Origin: Clostridiales bacterium
GTDB lineage: Bacteria; Bacillota_B; Dehalobacteriia; UBA4068
Length of the DNA: 5,350 nucleotides
Direction: 5' to 3'
Assembly: GCA_009782975.1 (NCBI GenBank)
Contig: WRIA01000063.1
Coordinates: 1-5,350, forward strand
Below, one piece after another: positions 4,887 through 5,350 of the stretch. The first letter of the stretch is position 1, and every line of letters begins with the position of its first letter. Made by a program: the position numbers and the translations under genes. The notes beneath the pieces are model-generated. The model ran no database searches, was not told the DNA's origin, and saw only the letters and a list, made by a program, of their open reading frames with translations.

Positions 4887-5350
4887 ATGTACGATACCTT
4901 GTTTAAAAACAGAAAACTGAACACAAAAAAACTGTTGCTTTTCGGTTTTGCCGCGGAAAACGGCGCATATACATATATAACGGATATTGCGGAAGGCCAG
5001 TTAAAGATGACCGTTACCCTATCGGAAAAGGGAACGGTAAGCGCAACGGTGGCCGATCCTTTTTTAAATGAGGAATATGTGCTGCACCGGGCAGCGGGGG
5101 CTTGCGGACCCTTTGTGGGCAAGGTACGGGCCGATTACGAAAGCGTACTTAAAGAAATATCCGAACTTTGCTTCGAGCCGGATGTTTTCAAAAGCGAGCA
5201 GGCAAAGAAAGTCATTGAGTATGTGCGGCACGCCTATGGCGGCGAGCTGGAATTTTTGTGGCAGCGATCCCCTAAAAACGCGGTCTTTCGCAGAAAAGAC
5301 ACCCGCAAATGGTACGGCGCGCTGCTCGTTTTACCCGAAAACAAATTGGG
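4887..5350 (+). CDS. MmcQ/YjbR family protein, C-terminus cut by window end
   Basis: The open frame continues to the last base, giving 154 full codons plus a Gly, with no stop. The second half is typical of the YjbR/MmcQ (CyaY-like fold) family: EEYVLHRAAGACGPFVGKVR (62-81), CFEPDVFKSEQAKKVIEYVR (95-114), then LEFLWQRSPKNAVFRRKD (121-138) and KWYGALLVLPENKLG at the cut. The family is often labelled DNA-binding on structural grounds, without an established role. Residues 1-60 are the N-terminal extension found in longer Firmicute members. The ATG at 4887 follows GGGAAG (4874-4879), 33 bp after the DUF3795 stop, with no terminator between, so it probably shares that transcript. Confidence 0.85.
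   Translation, partial: MYDTLFKNRKLNTKKLLLFGFAAENGAYTYITDIAEGQLKMTVTLSEKGTVSATVADPFLNEEYVLHRAAGACGPFVGKVRADYESVLKEISELCFEPDVFKSEQAKKVIEYVRHAYGGELEFLWQRSPKNAVFRRKDTRKWYGALLVLPENKL

Overview
The window reads as chromosomal DNA of a low-to-mid-GC Firmicute, probably of the Clostridia or Negativicutes. The basis is a Firmicute-type trmK, strong purine-rich ribosome binding sites, consensus sigma-A promoters, and a YciI / VOC / DUF3795 / YjbR gene mix typical of anaerobic Firmicutes. All genes lie on the + strand. The species cannot be named from this sequence.

Layout. Positions 1-293 hold no convincing gene, but contain a perfect 16-bp parS palindrome (65-80) and a sigma-A promoter (140-168). 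That promoter drives a tight two-gene unit, trmK (tRNA m1A22 methyltransferase, 294-995) and a coiled-coil/C4 zinc-ribbon protein (999-1703), ended by a terminator at 1715-1743. An AT-rich gap (1744-1963) with two inverted repeats leads to an ECF sigma factor (1964-2518). It is followed by a single-pass membrane protein (2571-3152) that may be its anti-sigma partner.

The gap at 3153-3404 is the densest regulatory stretch. It holds a one-base parS variant (3194-3209), a terminator (3226-3262), a second perfect parS (3267-3282), an everted pair of parS half-sites (3284-3307) and a near-consensus extended -10 promoter (3322-3350). That promoter serves a YciI-like protein (3405-3704). A shortened copy of the same promoter block recurs at 3704-3738, ahead of a VOC-fold protein with an HTH-like tail (3774-4235). 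A DUF3795 cysteine-rich protein (4281-4853) and a YjbR/MmcQ-like protein cut by the window end (4887-5350) follow, probably in the same operon.

How it fits together. The genes are mostly housekeeping or poorly characterised accessory genes and show no defence or mobile system. The notable content is non-coding. There are two perfect parS sites and one near-perfect site within about 3.2 kb, which suggests an origin-proximal ParB (Spo0J) loading zone. The palindrome TGAAAC-N6-GTTTCA occurs in two different intergenic regions with identical geometry and uses the parS arms in reversed order. A promoter block has been duplicated and then lost 20 bp, including its -35 element. These are sequence observations; their functions are inferred.
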